A stretch of DNA of 17,954 bases from an uncultured Bacteroidales bacterium. Lineage in GTDB: Bacteria > Bacteroidota > Bacteroidia > Bacteroidales > P3. Numbering within the stretch: the stretch's first letter is position 1; every line of letters begins with the position of its first letter. Where the stretch lies: positions 1-17,954 of the forward strand of contig CAMWTX010000009.1 of assembly GCA_947177315.1 (NCBI GenBank), in the 5' to 3' direction. Made by a program: the position numbers and the translations under genes. Positions 16,866-17,954 of the stretch are shown one piece after another. The notes under the pieces were generated by a model. That model ran no database searches. It worked only from the letters and a program-made list of their open reading frames with translations, and was not told where the DNA came from.

Positions 16866-16912
16866 CTTTGTTATTGCTTTGAAGTGTAAAGTTATACAAA
16901 CCTCCGTTAATT
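16866..16912. other. Short intergenic gap with a weak -7-like box
   Basis: This 47-bp gap lies between the DUF4143 gene and the barrel gene. On the minus strand it contains TAACTTTA, seven of eight positions of TAnnTTTG, but no well-placed -33 box. No hairpin terminator is present. The barrel-flippase pair may have its own promoter here or may be read from the upstream gene. Confidence 0.3.
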
Positions 16913-17954
16913 TCAGAATCGCAATTCAGCCTCGGAGAGGGTTTGGTCAACGGAAAGGAACATCATGTAATAGACCGGCATATAGGTAATGCCGTTTTCT
17001 TGGTACACCTTTTCTTCGTTGGAAAGCACCAGCGCGTTTTTAACATGATAGTCCGGATTTTTCAGAAACTTGGTCAAAGCCCGGTGCATATTGTAATCCT
17101 TGCCCGATTTTACTTCTATCGGCAAGGAAGAAAGCGTATCGACATGATCAACCAGATAATCCACCTCGCCCGTTTTTTTATTGTCGAAATAATAGAGATT
17201 GAAGCCGTGCGCCCGCAACTCCTGCGCCACCACCGTTTCATACACGCTACCCAAATTGATGCCACGCATATCTTCGAGAACCGGCTTTATGTCGTTGCGG
17301 TAAAGGATGGCCGTAAGCAATCCCACATCGTTTAGATAAAGCTTAAAAAGATTCTTGGTGGCATTCTGCAGCAACGGATAGACCGGTGTGCTGACTGCAT
17401 CCGCTTCGAGCGCGATACCTGCCGAAACCAAATACTCGAATTCATCTTGGTAATCGGAAACCCGTTTTCCCTTTTTATCCTCGATATCCTTAAACACAAT
17501 GCGTTTTTTACGGTTCTCCATATAAGAGGGAATCATACGGTAAATCTGTTGAATCTTGAGCTTTCGCCGGGCATTCTCCTCATATTTTGCGGCATCGGCG
17601 ATATAAAGTTCCATTATCTGGTGTTGAACGCTCCTTACCTTAGCGATATTGTGCTCCGAAAGATATGTAACCACGGCATCCGGAAACCCGCCCACCAAAA
17701 GGTAGTGGCGGAAATAATCCATCATTTTCCGATGTATGGCATCGGGCATGGATTCTTTTCTTTCAAAAGCGACCCGCATTTTTTCCATCACCTCCCCGCC
17801 CACACCGTTTGCCCAAAGAAACTCTTCAAAATCCATAGGGTACATGTGAATCTGACGCAGGTATCCTACCGGAACGGACTGCGTTTTCTTTAAGGTTACC
17901 CCCAAAAGCGACCCGCTGGCGATAAAGGTGAACCGCCCCTCTTCCATAAGGAAC
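16913..17954 (-). CDS. AAA-type ATPase with DUF4143 nuclease-fold C-terminus (partial, N-terminus beyond right edge)
   Basis: The visible part belongs to the AAA_14/DUF4143 family of predicted cytoplasmic ATPases. The frame is open through the right edge: the codons before the Met at 17947 read Phe-Leu, and the sequence FIASGSLLGVTLKK matches the sensor-1 region in the middle of this family. The Met at 17947 is therefore internal and the P-loop half is outside the window. Next come the FEEFLWANG segment and the linker with YLLVGGFPDAV. The DUF4143 domain carries GEVDYLVDH and, after a short gap, LPIEVKSG. This is the D...ExK layout of PD-(D/E)XK nuclease-like folds. The biological role of the family is not settled. 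It ends 47 bp before the barrel gene start and no terminator hairpin was seen between them. Confidence 0.88.
   Translation of the reverse strand, partial: FLMEEGRFTFIASGSLLGVTLKKTQSVPVGYLRQIHMYPMDFEEFLWANGVGGEVMEKMRVAFERKESMPDAIHRKMMDYFRHYLLVGGFPDAVVTYLSEHNIAKVRSVQHQIMELYIADAAKYEENARRKLKIQQIYRMIPSYMENRKKRIVFKDIEDKKGKRVSDYQDEFEYLVSAGIALEADAVSTPVYPLLQNATKNLFKLYLNDVGLLTAILYRNDIKPVLEDMRGINLGSVYETVVAQELRAHGFNLYYFDNKKTGEVDYLVDHVDTLSSLPIEVKSGKDYNMHRALTKFLKNPDYHVKNALVLSNEEKVYQENGITYMPVYYMMFLSVDQTLSEAELRF

Noticed and set aside
16913..17947. Treating the Met at 17947 as the true start of the DUF4143 protein
   Set aside because: The frame stays open to the edge and the sequence begins in the middle of the ATPase domain, so this Met is internal.

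Overview
The window looks like a chromosomal segment from a Bacteroidales-type bacterium (Bacteroidota). The sequence shows two giant secreted proteins that each end in a type IX secretion (T9SS) type A sorting domain. It also shows a membrane-bound TPR/LuxR-type regulator, promoter-like TAnnTTTG boxes and almost no Shine-Dalgarno sequences. Gene density is high: no gap between genes exceeds about 250 bp. No tRNA, rRNA, CRISPR array, insertion sequence or integrase was seen. All genes are on the minus strand except the peptide transporter.

Layout from left to right. (1) 1-1852: a housekeeping pair read leftward, a Maf-type nucleotide pyrophosphatase followed 4 bp later by an S41 C-terminal processing protease cut by the left edge. 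(2) 1853-2104: an intergenic stretch with a 19-bp direct repeat, a hairpin and a strong minus-strand terminator. (3) 2105-12473: the main block. A membrane TPR regulator with a C-terminal helix-turn-helix is followed, after a 194-bp AT-rich leader with repeated motifs, by two T9SS cargo proteins of 1381 and 1413 residues only 11 bp apart. The terminator at 2044-2081 closes the unit. (4) 12474-12673: a divergent promoter region. (5) 12674-14350: a POT-family peptide transporter on the plus strand, ending at a bidirectional terminator shared with the convergent unit on its right. (6) 14445-16865: a minus-strand pair, an outer-membrane barrel-like protein and a polysaccharide flippase-like (MOP/Wzx) membrane protein. 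(7) 16913-17954: an ATPase/DUF4143 protein whose N-terminal P-loop half lies beyond the right edge.

The most system-like part is block 3. My inference is that the inner-membrane TPR/HTH protein senses an envelope signal and controls the two large adhesin-like cargo proteins next to it. Those proteins are built from jelly-roll (choice-of-anchor J/cleaved-adhesin-like) modules, fibronectin III modules, InlB-type repeats and carboxypeptidase-regulatory-like modules. No catalytic domain was recognised in either. Base composition also differs: in sampled lines the regulator is about 40% GC, against 52-65% in the flanking transporter and flippase genes.
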